The notes below the pieces were generated by a model that worked only from the letters and a program-made list of their open reading frames with translations, did not search any database and was not told the origin of the DNA. A program made the position numbers and the translations under genes. Below, piece after piece: positions 8,275 to 17,156 of a stretch of 48,841 nt of DNA (the stretch's first letter is position 1; every line of letters starts with the position of its first letter). Source of the DNA: an uncultured Gemmiger sp. (lineage in GTDB: Bacteria; Bacillota; Clostridia; Oscillospirales; Ruminococcaceae). Location: the NCBI GenBank assembly GCA_944388165.1, contig CALXHS010000109.1, forward strand, positions 1-48,841. Direction: 5' to 3'.

Positions 8275-9207
8275 TTACTCCTCGACCCCCGCCAGATACT
8301 CCTGGGCGAAGTGCACGGCCACGGCGCCGTCGGCGGTGGCGGTGACCACCTGGCGTACCGCCTTGGCACGAGCGTCGCCCACGGCATACACGCCGGGCAG
8401 GTTGGTGCGGGTGGTCTCGTCGGCGTCAAAATACCCGGCAGCGTCGCAGTTCACCTGCTCCCGGAAGAGCTGGGTGTCCGGCACCCGGCCGATGGCCGCA
8501 AACACGCCGTCGCAGGCCAGTTCCCGCACCTCGCCGGTGTGTACGTCCTCCACCTTCAGCGCCTGCAGGCGGCCGTCCTCGCCCTGCACCAGCTCCGCCG
8601 GGCGGGCGTTCCATACGATCTCCACGCCGCTGCTTTCCAGGGCGCGGACATTGGGGGCCGGGGCCCGCAGTTCGTCCCGGCGGTGCACCAGATAGACCTT
8701 TTCACACAGCTTGGCCAGATGCAGAGCATCCCCCACCGCCGTGTTGCCGCCGCCCACGACCACCACCGTCTTGCCGCGGTAGAGCATGCCGTCACAGGCG
8801 GCGCAGTAGCCCATGCCCCGGCCGACCAGTTCCTTCTCGTTGGGCAGGCCCAGAGGACGGGGAGAAGCCCCCGGTGCCAGCACCACCGTGCGGGCCAGAA
8901 TTTCACCGCTGTCGGTCTGCAGGCGCTTCACTTCTCCGGTGAGGTCGGCGCTTTCCAGCTGGGTATAGCGGAACTCCGCCCCCGCCCGTTCAGCCCCCTG
9001 GCGCATCAGGTCGCCCAGGGAATAGCCATCCAGACCTTCGGGGAAGCCGGGATAGTTTTCGATGAGAGGGGAATCCGCCATCTGGCCGCCGGCAGCCAGC
9101 TTTTCCAGCAGGACGGTCTTCAGCCCCGCCCGGGCACCGTACAGCGCGGCGGTGCAGCCGCCGGGGCCGCCGCCCACAATGGCCATATCATACATCATTT
9201 CACTCAT
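8275..9207 (-). CDS. trxB: Thioredoxin reductase (NADPH, FAD-dependent)
   Basis: 310 residues, the usual length for the low-molecular-weight bacterial enzyme that reduces thioredoxin with NADPH. The FAD-binding motif GGGPGG is at 12-17, the redox-active pair CAAC at Cys135/Cys138, a second Rossmann motif GGGNTA begins near residue 157, the NADPH 2'-phosphate motif HRRDELRA follows, and the C-terminal FAD motif is GVYAVGDAR. The start at 9207 (MSEMMYDMAIV) follows AAGGAG at an ideal distance; an in-frame extension upstream lacks any site. The promoter is at 9259-9287, and the leader carries a strong GC hairpin (about 9223-9252). No thioredoxin gene is adjacent. Confidence 0.96.
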   Translation of the reverse strand: MSEMMYDMAIVGGGPGGCTAALYGARAGLKTVLLEKLAAGGQMADSPLIENYPGFPEGLDGYSLGDLMRQGAERAGAEFRYTQLESADLTGEVKRLQTDSGEILARTVVLAPGASPRPLGLPNEKELVGRGMGYCAACDGMLYRGKTVVVVGGGNTAVGDALHLAKLCEKVYLVHRRDELRAPAPNVRALESSGVEIVWNARPAELVQGEDGRLQALKVEDVHTGEVRELACDGVFAAIGRVPDTQLFREQVNCDAAGYFDADETTRTNLPGVYAVGDARAKAVRQVVTATADGAVAVHFAQEYLAGVEE

Positions 9208-9258
9208 GGTCAAAATCTCCTTGCCGGCCGCCCCTTGGGTGCGGGCGGCCTTTGTTTC

Positions 9259-9287
9259 ACTATAGCAAATCCGCACCTCTTTGTCGA
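9259..9287 (-). promoter_or_regulatory. Extended -10 promoter for trxB
   Basis: Minus-strand -35 TCGACA (9282-9287), 17 nt, -10 TATAGT (9259-9264) preceded by TGC, an extended -10. Confidence 0.75.
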
Positions 9288-9319
9288 GAGCCTGCCCCGT
9301 TCCGGTCTCCCCTATTCCC

Positions 9320-9361
9320 ACAAAAAGAAAGAGCCCTCCGTGTTGTCCGTCACGGAGGGCC
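9320..9361 (-). terminator. Terminator after the amidase gene
   Basis: Perfect 10-bp stem (arms 9334-9343 and 9352-9361, 8-nt loop) followed on the minus strand by TCTTTCTTTTTG. Confidence 0.85.
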
Positions 9362-9422
9362 CGCCGGGGCCTGCTTGGGGGATGTCCCGGCATCGCAGAA
9401 GCGAAGCGCGCGAGAATGTCGT

Positions 9423-10412
9423 TTATTGATTGGGTTCCATCCCGAACCAGCTGCAGATAGCTTCATAGTACAGCTGCGCGGCATGCTGGCAGCCGTCCTC
9501 ATCCCCCAGCAGGTCCACATCGGCACTGTTGGTGATGAAGCATTGTTCCGAGAGCACCGCCGGGCACTGGGCATATTCCAGCACGCCGAAGGTGGGGTCA
9601 TCGTGAACACTGGTATCGGTGGATTCGTAGAGAAGTTTTTCGTCGTTTTCGCCGTAGTATATGTACCGGATGCCGTCCACACCCCGCAGCCGCTGTCCCA
9701 GCGCCCCGAAACCTTCGGTCAGATACTGGGCAAAGCGCAGGCTTTCGTCATGGTTGGCACTGCCCGGGGGGATGGGATAGCACTCATAGCCGGAAGTGCT
9801 CTCGGCGGAGTCGGAATTGCCGTGGATGGAAAGCAGCAGCTGCGCCCCCTGGGCGTTGGCACGCTGGGCCCGTCCACTGGGCTTGATGCGGGCACAATCG
9901 GGGTCCTGGCTTTCCTCTTCGGTAATGGTCAGGTACGGGCTGAACCGCCCGTCCGCCTCCAGAAGGTCATACAGGGCGTTGGCGGTGTTCCAGGTCATCT
10001 CGTATTCCCCAAACCCCAGCCCCTCGGAACCGCGGTCCACACCGCCGTGACCGGGGTCAATGGCCACCACAGGCAGTTCCGGTTCGGGGGCGGCGGCCGC
10101 CTTGGCCGCGGCCGGGGCGGTTGCCGGTTCGCTGCCGGAATCCCCCACAGCGGCCAGAATCTGTTCCACACTGGGGATCAGGAACATGACCACTGCCGCC
10201 ACCACGCAGAGCAAAGCAACCAGAAGCCCGCCCCGCACCAGCCGACGGTTGCGGCGGCGGCGACGGCGCATGGCATACCAGTCCGGGGAACGGCCGGGCG
10301 CCTGCCCGGGCCGGGCCGCCCCCGTCGTGTTGGGTCTGCGCCGGGGCGCAGTTGTCTGGGGACGCCGGTACTGGATCTTGCTGGCATAAGGATAGGATTC
10401 CTGCCGTGGCAT
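9423..10412 (-). CDS. N-acetylmuramoyl-L-alanine amidase (Amidase_3), membrane-anchored
   Basis: 329 residues. It cleaves the amide bond between MurNAc and the stem peptide of peptidoglycan. Residues 1-60 are a cytoplasmic, very Arg-rich tail. Residues 62-80 form one membrane segment, followed by an Ala/Pro linker (95-112) and the amidase domain (114-329). Zinc ligands fit His122 (DPGHGG), Glu136 or Glu138 (GEYEM) and His197 (SIHGNSD). The catalytic Glu is Glu289 in PAVLSEQCFITN, matching the family pattern. The topology is N-in with the enzyme outside. The start at 10412 has a moderate GCAGGTG site. Its place alone between trxB and a diguanylate cyclase gives no hint of whether it acts in division, sporulation or wall turnover. 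Confidence 0.9.
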   Translation of the reverse strand: MPRQESYPYASKIQYRRPQTTAPRRRPNTTGAARPGQAPGRSPDWYAMRRRRRRNRRLVRGGLLVALLCVVAAVVMFLIPSVEQILAAVGDSGSEPATAPAAAKAAAAPEPELPVVAIDPGHGGVDRGSEGLGFGEYEMTWNTANALYDLLEADGRFSPYLTITEEESQDPDCARIKPSGRAQRANAQGAQLLLSIHGNSDSAESTSGYECYPIPPGSANHDESLRFAQYLTEGFGALGQRLRGVDGIRYIYYGENDEKLLYESTDTSVHDDPTFGVLEYAQCPAVLSEQCFITNSADVDLLGDEDGCQHAAQLYYEAICSWFGMEPNQ

Positions 10413-10479
10413 AACAAGGGGTCACCTGCCTTTTGTACTTCCTGGGCTTTGTGCGGGCTGTACCCGCCGTGCAGTTTGT

Positions 10480-10485
10480 ATTATA
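10480..10485 (-). promoter_or_regulatory. Probable -10 element for the amidase gene
   Basis: Perfect TATAAT on the minus strand, 68 nt upstream of the start. No good -35 is visible at 16-18 nt. The remaining gap to 10661 holds no gene that I can support. Confidence 0.45.
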
Positions 10486-10661
10486 GGGGCGCTTTGTGTC
10501 CGACTTGTTTCCGAATGTAACAACTTCACACAGGCTTCTGTCTGTATAGTGGTATTTCGCGCCGGGATGTTACAGCAAACGGAGATTTTTTCCCTTTCGT
10601 ATCATAAAACGCCCGCCGGGGGCCGATCCTCTCACCTTCCGGGAATTTTTTTCCAAACAGC

Positions 10662-10693
10662 AGACCGGGCCGGTGCATACCGCACCGGCCCGG
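10662..10693 (-). terminator. GC-rich hairpin after the diguanylate cyclase gene
   Basis: Perfect 12-bp stem (arms 10665-10676 and 10682-10693) 28 nt after the stop codon. The T-tract on the minus strand is interrupted, so this terminator call is moderate. Confidence 0.5.
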
Positions 10694-10720
10694 CCGTTTC
10701 TGATTCTTATGCCATCTGTT

Positions 10721-11680
10721 TCAGATGGTGGGGGCATACACGCAGCAGACGTTTTTGCCCTTGTGCTTGGCGGCATACAGGGCTTCGTCCGCCCGCTGGT
10801 ACAGGTCCCGCACCGTATCGTCCGGCTGCTTGCTGGCCACACCGATGGAGATGTGCACCGGGTCGCCCACCGTGGCCCCGGCGCTGTCGTTGACCTTGGC
10901 GATGATGCGTTCCGCAATGCGCATGGCGATCTCGTCGGAAGAGACCCCCGGGCAGAGCACCGCGAACTCGTCGCCGCCTACCCGGCCCAGCACATCCACC
11001 CGGCGGGTGGCTTCCCGCAGAAGCACCCCCACCCGTTTGAGGACTTCATCCCCTGCCAGGTGTCCGTGGGTGTCGTTGATGTGCTTGAAATCATCCAGGT
11101 CCAGCACCATGAGATAGGCGGGGCCTTCCTCCATCCGCCGGGCACTCTGTTCAAAAAATGCCCGGTGATTGTACAACCCGGTGACCGGGTCGGTGTTGGC
11201 CAGTTCCGCCATGCGGGCGGCCAGGCGCTGGGTCTCCCGGATCTTTTCGTTCAGGCTCTTGGGGTAATATTCGCCGTAGGCCTGTTCCTTGTAGGGCACC
11301 GACTGGTGGATGTGCACGATTTTCCAGTCTTCCCCACGCTTGGCGTAAACCACACTGAACCGCACGTCCATGTCCATGCCTGCGTCGTTCTCTCTGTCCC
11401 GGATATGGAACCCGCCGTATACCAGATGGGATTCCGGCCCGATGGGACAATCCTCATACCATTCATCCAGCAGAGAAAAAACGACGTCCTCGGTCTGGGC
11501 ACATTCTTCCGCCAGAGCTTCCAGGAGGCGCTGCCCGGTGGTGTAAAATTCGTGCTTGCCGGTGCCGATCACCACGCAGGCCGGGTCCACCAGCGGGTAC
11601 AGGCGGGAAAAATCCTGCGGCGTGCGATGGAACACATACACATGCCACAGTTGCCGGGTGATTCCGCAGAAATCCGTCAT
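10721..11680 (-). CDS. Diguanylate cyclase with N-terminal NTF2/SnoaL-like domain
   Basis: 319 residues. Residues 1-135 look like an NTF2/SnoaL-type alpha+beta barrel, ending in the typical DWKIVHIHQSVPY strand, a probable small-ligand pocket. A short linker helix (138-163) leads to a complete GGDEF domain (164-319) that would make cyclic di-GMP from two GTP. The active-site motif GGDEF is at 235-239, a product-inhibition I-site RRVD is at 226-229, and DLDDFKHINDTHGH carries the metal and substrate residues. There are no membrane segments or signal peptide, so it is probably a soluble sensor. It has a consensus promoter at 11737-11765. No EAL or PilZ gene is nearby, so the effector is unknown. 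Confidence 0.9.
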   Translation of the reverse strand: MTDFCGITRQLWHVYVFHRTPQDFSRLYPLVDPACVVIGTGKHEFYTTGQRLLEALAEECAQTEDVVFSLLDEWYEDCPIGPESHLVYGGFHIRDRENDAGMDMDVRFSVVYAKRGEDWKIVHIHQSVPYKEQAYGEYYPKSLNEKIRETQRLAARMAELANTDPVTGLYNHRAFFEQSARRMEEGPAYLMVLDLDDFKHINDTHGHLAGDEVLKRVGVLLREATRRVDVLGRVGGDEFAVLCPGVSSDEIAMRIAERIIAKVNDSAGATVGDPVHISIGVASKQPDDTVRDLYQRADEALYAAKHKGKNVCCVYAPTI

Positions 11681-11736
11681 GAACAGCGTACCCCTCTTAC
11701 CCCAAAATCAATAGTTGTTCTCTTATTTTCTATTCT

Positions 11737-11765
11737 ATTATGAGAGATTCCGCCCCTGTTGTCAA
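11737..11765 (-). promoter_or_regulatory. Sigma-A promoter for the diguanylate cyclase
   Basis: Minus-strand -35 TTGACA (11760-11765), 17 nt, -10 CATAAT (11737-11742). Confidence 0.75.
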
Positions 11766-11785
11766 TACAAAGGCGTCTGTTTTCA

Positions 11786-11828
11786 CACAAAAAAACGGGT
11801 CTGTCCGCCCCGAAGGGGAACAGGCCCG
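11786..11828 (-). terminator. Terminator after enolase
   Basis: Imperfect GC stem with a TTCG tetraloop, followed on the minus strand by eight T residues. Confidence 0.85.
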
Positions 11829-11847
11829 GATAAGCAAAAAAGCAGGA

Positions 11848-13218
<1,371 letters not shown>

Positions 13219-13224
13219 AACTGT

Positions 13225-13253
13225 ATCATACCCCATTTTGGGGCAGGATGCAA
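13225..13253 (-). promoter_or_regulatory. Sigma-A promoter for eno
   Basis: Minus-strand -35 TTGCAT (13248-13253), 17 nt, -10 TATGAT (13225-13230). Confidence 0.7.
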
Positions 13254-13319
13254 GCCCTGCACCGAAATTTTGGCCAGCGGAACGGAAGTTTATGCGCGGG
13301 CATGGGGTTTGCCTGCTGC

Positions 13320-13354
13320 AAAAAAATTCCCGGCAGGGGTAGTGCCCTGCCGGG
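13320..13354 (-). terminator. Terminator after the sigma-like gene
   Basis: Perfect 10-bp stem (13329-13338 with 13345-13354), 6-nt loop, then AATTTTTTT on the minus strand. Confidence 0.88.
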
Positions 13355-13371
13355 GGAGTTTTCGGATTCGG

Positions 13372-13911
13372 TTACTGAAGACCCATGGTATTCTGCATGG
13401 ATTTGTTTCTTGCCTGTCCGGCCAGGATGTCGCCGTCGGTGGTGGCTCCATCCCCGGGGTGTGGAGTGTTGGGGTTCAGGCTGGCATCCGCCTTGCGCTC
13501 CGGGATATCCCCCCGCAGCTGCCGCTGAAAGTCGATCTTGCGCAGCACATAGGGCACCAGCGGAATCAGGACCGCCACCACCGCATCCTCCGGCACCGGC
13601 TCAGGGTCCGCACCGGCGTCGGGGTCCGGGTCAGGATCCTCGTGTCCGGCCCGGCGCAGCAGGTCCAATGCCCGGCTGCGGGCCGCCAGCACCAGATACC
13701 GTCTCACCCGCCGGTCATCGTCGGTGTCGATGGAAGAAAAGTGCCGTGCCAGATAAAAGAAGGCTTCCTGCATCACGTCCTCGGCCAGATGCTCGTCCCT
13801 GAGGATGGTATAGGCAGTGTGAAAGACCAGCCGCTTGCAGGCGTGCCAGATCTCCTCAAACCGGCGCTTATCGTCGGCATCTTCCAGGCAGGCCAGGTAC
13901 AGCGCGATCAT
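13372..13911 (-). CDS. Sigma-70 region 2 protein lacking region 4
   Basis: 179 residues. Residues 15-88 match sigma-70 region 2 of ECF-type factors (YTILRDEHLAEDVMQEAFFYLARHF, then VRRYLVLAARSRALDLLRR), the part that binds the core polymerase clamp and melts the -10. After residue 90 comes an acidic Asp/Pro-rich linker (90-109), one short hydrophobic stretch (VVAVLIPLVPYV, 111-122) and a polar, disordered-looking tail. The helix-turn-helix of region 4, which reads the -35, is missing. I looked at the other minus frames across 13372-13600 and saw no region 4, so a simple frameshift does not explain it. The start at 13911 follows AAAGGAGG. It has its own strong promoter and terminator, which argues for an expressed gene rather than debris. 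Confidence 0.8.
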   Translation of the reverse strand: MIALYLACLEDADDKRRFEEIWHACKRLVFHTAYTILRDEHLAEDVMQEAFFYLARHFSSIDTDDDRRVRRYLVLAARSRALDLLRRAGHEDPDPDPDAGADPEPVPEDAVVAVLIPLVPYVLRKIDFQRQLRGDIPERKADASLNPNTPHPGDGATTDGDILAGQARNKSMQNTMGLQ

Positions 13912-13944
13912 GGCCGTTCCTCCTTTTTTGCAGTCTTTATGGTT

Positions 13945-13973
13945 TTTATACCATCCTACGCCCCAAAATGCAA
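13945..13973 (-). promoter_or_regulatory. Extended -10 promoter for the sigma-like gene
   Basis: Minus-strand -35 TTGCAT (13968-13973), 17 nt, -10 TATAAA (13945-13950) preceded by TGG. The -35 directly abuts the terminator of the upstream gene. Confidence 0.7.
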
Positions 13974-14009
13974 GGCGGCCCGCCGGGGAAAGTCTCCCGG
14001 CAGGCCGCC
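13974..14009 (-). terminator. GC-rich hairpin after the O-antigen-ligase-like gene
   Basis: Long stem (arms 13974-13987 and 13996-14009) followed on the minus strand by TTGCATTTT. The weak T-tract doubles as the -35 of the next promoter. Confidence 0.5.
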
Positions 14010-14026
14010 AGACCATTTTATCTGAT

Positions 14027-15688
14027 TCAGAACAAAAACCACAGCACCAGATGGGACAGCGGGGCCGATACCGCCATGGCCGCCACGGCACAGAGGGTGA
14101 TCTTGCCCCAGCGTACCGCCACTGTGCGGGTCACAGGCCCGGCGGGAACGGGTTTCTCCTTGCCGGGGGCGCTAAGCACCCACAGCAGCGCGAAGAGCAC
14201 CATCACCAGGGGGAAGAGCATGGACACCCGGATGGAAACCACCGCCTGCACCAGATAGCTGCACAGGGCCAGCAGCACCGGGGCCACACCGGGGCGGGAC
14301 CAGCCCGCAAAGCCCCGGCGCAGATGCACCCCCACAAAGCCCAGCCAGGCCGCCAGGCCCAGGATACCGGTGGTGAGCAGCTGTTCCAGGTATTCGTTGT
14401 GGGCGGCATAGAAAGTGTTCATCCGGTCGGTAAGGTTATCCCCCGCCCAATCCACCATAGCCTTGTGCATGGTGCCGGGACCGTAGCCCAAGACCTTGCG
14501 CCACAGGGGGGCATCCCACCAGGTCCCCCAGGTGGCCCGCCAGCCGGTGCCCCGGTAGGTGCCCCAGTCGTCGTTAAAGACCAGGAAGTTGTCCAGCTTG
14601 CCCAGAGAGGGGAAATCCGGCCACAGGTTGGCCAGCAGGAACAGCACGGCCACCGCCCCCACGGTGAGGGCGGTCATCACCCGGCCCGCCTTGCACAGGC
14701 TGCGTTCCGGCTTGCCCCGCCGGGCACGCCAGGCCAGAACAGCCCACACCAGGGCGCACAAGATCATTCCCGGCACCGCCAGCTTCCACTCCCCGAAATG
14801 GGAGAGCAGCGACCGGCCGCCCTGGGTATAGACGGTTTCCCGCATGTGGTGCATCCAGGCAGCCCAGGCAAAGAAAGCCAGACCGATGAGCGCACCCCGG
14901 CGCACCATGCGGGTATCAAAATCCCGGTGGCAGACCAGAATCATGGCGGCGGCTACCACACCCAGGGTCAGGGCTTCGGCGTCCACCACCGCCAGGGCCA
15001 GACCGCCGAACACCATGGGGATGCCGTAGGCGATGTTCTGGGCGCGGCCCCGGGCTTTCAGCCAGGCGTAAAAGACGATGGGCAGCACAATGGCAAAGAA
15101 CCCGGCGTTGAAGTCCTTCTGCCCCAGTGTGGAGAAGAACTGTGCCCGTTCCACCACCGCTGTGTCTTCATAGGTACCGATAAGGTCGATGTTGAAGATG
15201 TTGAGCACATACAGCACGGTGACCACGGACGACGTGACCCCCACCCCGAAAAAGAGGAAGGAAAGGTCTTTTGCCCCCCCAAAGGCCCGGATGCACAGGT
15301 AGGCCAGGGCGGTGATGAGCACCAGGGCAAAGCCGCCGTAGTAGCCCCCCAATCCCCATAACGAGGACACCGGGGACAGGGACAGCACGGTGGCCAGCAG
15401 CCCGGTGACCACAAAGGCCCCCAGCCATCGCAGACCGGCGTCCCCCTTGGCGAACCGCCCTGCCGGGACCCGGCCGCCGATGAGCAGGCAGGACCCCAGC
15501 ACCAGGGCGAACACCAGGATCAGGGTGAACCCGCCGGTGAACTTGAGCAGGCCCAGGTTAGAAAATTTATCGATATATAAAGGAAAGACGCACAACACCG
15601 CCACCAGCATGGCCGTGGCCGCCGATGCGGTGATCCCGGCCAGGGACTGCTGCTGACGTTGCTGTGCGGTACGGGTACGCTTGGGCAT
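14027..15688 (-). CDS. O-antigen ligase/polymerase-like polytopic membrane protein (Wzy_C type)
   Basis: 553 residues with about 12 membrane helices from residue 20 to the end. The signature is the loop AHNEYLEQLLTTGILGLAAW (about residues 435-455), typical of the Wzy/WaaL O-antigen ligase superfamily, in which lipid-linked glycans are polymerised or transferred outside the membrane. The preceding extracytoplasmic loop is long and Trp-rich (WRATWGTWWDAP, GYGPGTM). The start at 15688 (MPKRTRTAQQ) is chosen for AGGAGG 13 nt upstream; the frame is open for 23 more codons without a site. Firmicutes lack LPS, so the likely substrate is a wall or capsular polysaccharide, teichoic acid or glycoprotein sugar. 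No glycosyltransferase cluster surrounds it. Confidence 0.8.
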   Translation of the reverse strand: MPKRTRTAQQRQQQSLAGITASAATAMLVAVLCVFPLYIDKFSNLGLLKFTGGFTLILVFALVLGSCLLIGGRVPAGRFAKGDAGLRWLGAFVVTGLLATVLSLSPVSSLWGLGGYYGGFALVLITALAYLCIRAFGGAKDLSFLFFGVGVTSSVVTVLYVLNIFNIDLIGTYEDTAVVERAQFFSTLGQKDFNAGFFAIVLPIVFYAWLKARGRAQNIAYGIPMVFGGLALAVVDAEALTLGVVAAAMILVCHRDFDTRMVRRGALIGLAFFAWAAWMHHMRETVYTQGGRSLLSHFGEWKLAVPGMILCALVWAVLAWRARRGKPERSLCKAGRVMTALTVGAVAVLFLLANLWPDFPSLGKLDNFLVFNDDWGTYRGTGWRATWGTWWDAPLWRKVLGYGPGTMHKAMVDWAGDNLTDRMNTFYAAHNEYLEQLLTTGILGLAAWLGFVGVHLRRGFAGWSRPGVAPVLLALCSYLVQAVVSIRVSMLFPLVMVLFALLWVLSAPGKEKPVPAGPVTRTVAVRWGKITLCAVAAMAVSAPLSHLVLWFLF

Positions 15689-15766
15689 GGGAACTGAAAA
15701 CCTCCTGGAATATAAAGCAAAAAAGCAGAACTCCGCCGGGCGGTCCCCGGGGGTCACCTAGCTATT

Positions 15767-16960
15767 TTACCTTCCTTCGCCCTTTATTGCAACCTTTGTA
15801 CCATTTTGACACAAAGGTTTTACAAGTGCGAAGCAGACAAGCCCCGCCCCCGCGCTGATACCCGCCGCCCAGTGGCGGGCCCCCATGGGCAGAAACTGGC
15901 TGCCCGCATAGCTGAGCAGGCTGCCCGCACTCATGCCCAGGGCCAGAAAGCCGTAGTTCACCCCCGCATGGTGCAGGCCGAACAGGTCGCTGTTCAAAGA
16001 GGGCTGCACCGCCGCCCCGCCGGAATAAAAGAAGGTGAGCAGGGCGTAGGCCGCGGCCACCCACCATCCCTGGGCGAAGGCAAACAGGGCCGAACCGATG
16101 CCCAGCCCCGCATACACCCCGTACAGCACCCGTTTGCGCCCCGCCTTGTCGCTGAGGGCCGGGCAGGCCAGCCGCCCCGCCGCCGAGGCCGCCGCCCCGA
16201 TGATCACGCACAGGGGGGCCAGGTTTTCCGCCATGCCCCGATCGGTGGCGATCTGCAAAAGATCCGGGCTGAAGAGCAGCACCGGGGGCGAGCCCAGGGC
16301 CACCCCCGCCAGGCAGAGCTTGTACTGCACCGTGCGCACCATGGCCCGGGGCGGCAGGTCGGCGGCGGTACCCGCGGGGGCGCCGGGTTTGGGCGGCGGA
16401 TCTTTCGGCACCGCGGCCCCCGCCCCGCAGACCACCAAAATCACCGCCCCCAACGCCCCAAAGCAGGCCCGCATGCCGAAGGTCCCGCCCACGCCCCGCA
16501 CGAACAGGGTGAGAAAGGCCCCCGAAAGTCCCATGGCCGCCCCGGTCACCCCGGTGGCCAGCCCTTTTCGCCCGGCGTACCATTTCTGGGCGCAGGCCAG
16601 CACCGCCGGGGCCAGAAAGGCGCTGCCCACCCCCGCGGGCACGCTGTACGCCAGCAGAAACAGCGGCGCGTTGCCCGCCGGGACCACCGCCGCCAAAAGA
16701 AATCCCCCGCCCATGAGCAGGGTGCCCCATCCGGCGGCGAAGCGGGGCCCCCGGGAATCCTGCAAAAGGCCGCCGATGGCGCAGCCCACCCCGTACCCCG
16801 CCACCAGCACCGCAAACACCATGCTGGCCTGGGCCCGGGTGAGGGAGTATTCCTCCATGACCGGGCGCTGGAACACGCCCCACGCCGCCGGGATGCCGGT
16901 GAGCAGCTGCACCGCCGCCCCCGCCGCCAGGATCTGCGGCGCGCCTTTCTTTTTGTTCAC
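15767..16960 (-). CDS. MFS transporter, oxalate/formate-antiporter-like family
   Basis: 397 residues with 12 predicted membrane helices. The start is GTG at 16960 (VNKKKGAPQI), supported by AAAGGGGGCGG upstream; the longer open frame lacks a site and would run into the hisS promoter region. The first half contains GVFQRPVMEEYSLTRAQ and GGLLQDSRGPR, the loop 2-3 motif A with the GPR ending common in the OFA branch of the major facilitator superfamily, whose members exchange small carboxylates. The central loop is Pro-rich (PKDPPPKPGAP). A matching motif in the second half (CPALSDKAGRKRV) supports a full two-bundle MFS. The substrate cannot be told from sequence. It is divergent from the HisRS gene. 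Confidence 0.82.
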   Translation of the reverse strand: MNKKKGAPQILAAGAAVQLLTGIPAAWGVFQRPVMEEYSLTRAQASMVFAVLVAGYGVGCAIGGLLQDSRGPRFAAGWGTLLMGGGFLLAAVVPAGNAPLFLLAYSVPAGVGSAFLAPAVLACAQKWYAGRKGLATGVTGAAMGLSGAFLTLFVRGVGGTFGMRACFGALGAVILVVCGAGAAVPKDPPPKPGAPAGTAADLPPRAMVRTVQYKLCLAGVALGSPPVLLFSPDLLQIATDRGMAENLAPLCVIIGAAASAAGRLACPALSDKAGRKRVLYGVYAGLGIGSALFAFAQGWWVAAAYALLTFFYSGGAAVQPSLNSDLFGLHHAGVNYGFLALGMSAGSLLSYAGSQFLPMGARHWAAGISAGAGLVCFALVKPLCQNGTKVAIKGEGR

Positions 16961-17037
16961 AGTTCCGCCCCCTTTGCTTCCTTTCAGTATTCCCCGCCGT
17001 GAGGAAGGAAATTCCCCGCCGCAAAGCCTTCTTTCGG

Positions 17038-17067
17038 TTGACAAAACCACCGGCCGGGGGCTATCAT
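17038..17067 (+). promoter_or_regulatory. Sigma-A promoter for hisS
   Basis: -35 TTGACA (17038-17043), 18 nt, -10 TATCAT (17062-17067). The leader is about 85 nt and contains a GCGGC/GCCGC hairpin. It is too short for a T-box. Confidence 0.8.
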
Positions 17068-17156
17068 ATACAGTACAGCGCGGCAAAAAGCCGCAGCACA
17101 GCCATTTCCCACACAAGCGTGCGGACATTTCAAATAGAGTAAGGAGCTGCCAAGCG

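Noticed and set aside
16961..17156. T-box leader before hisS.
   Set aside because: The leader after the promoter is only about 85 nt, with no specifier-type stem, no conserved T-box sequence and no terminator/antiterminator pair.
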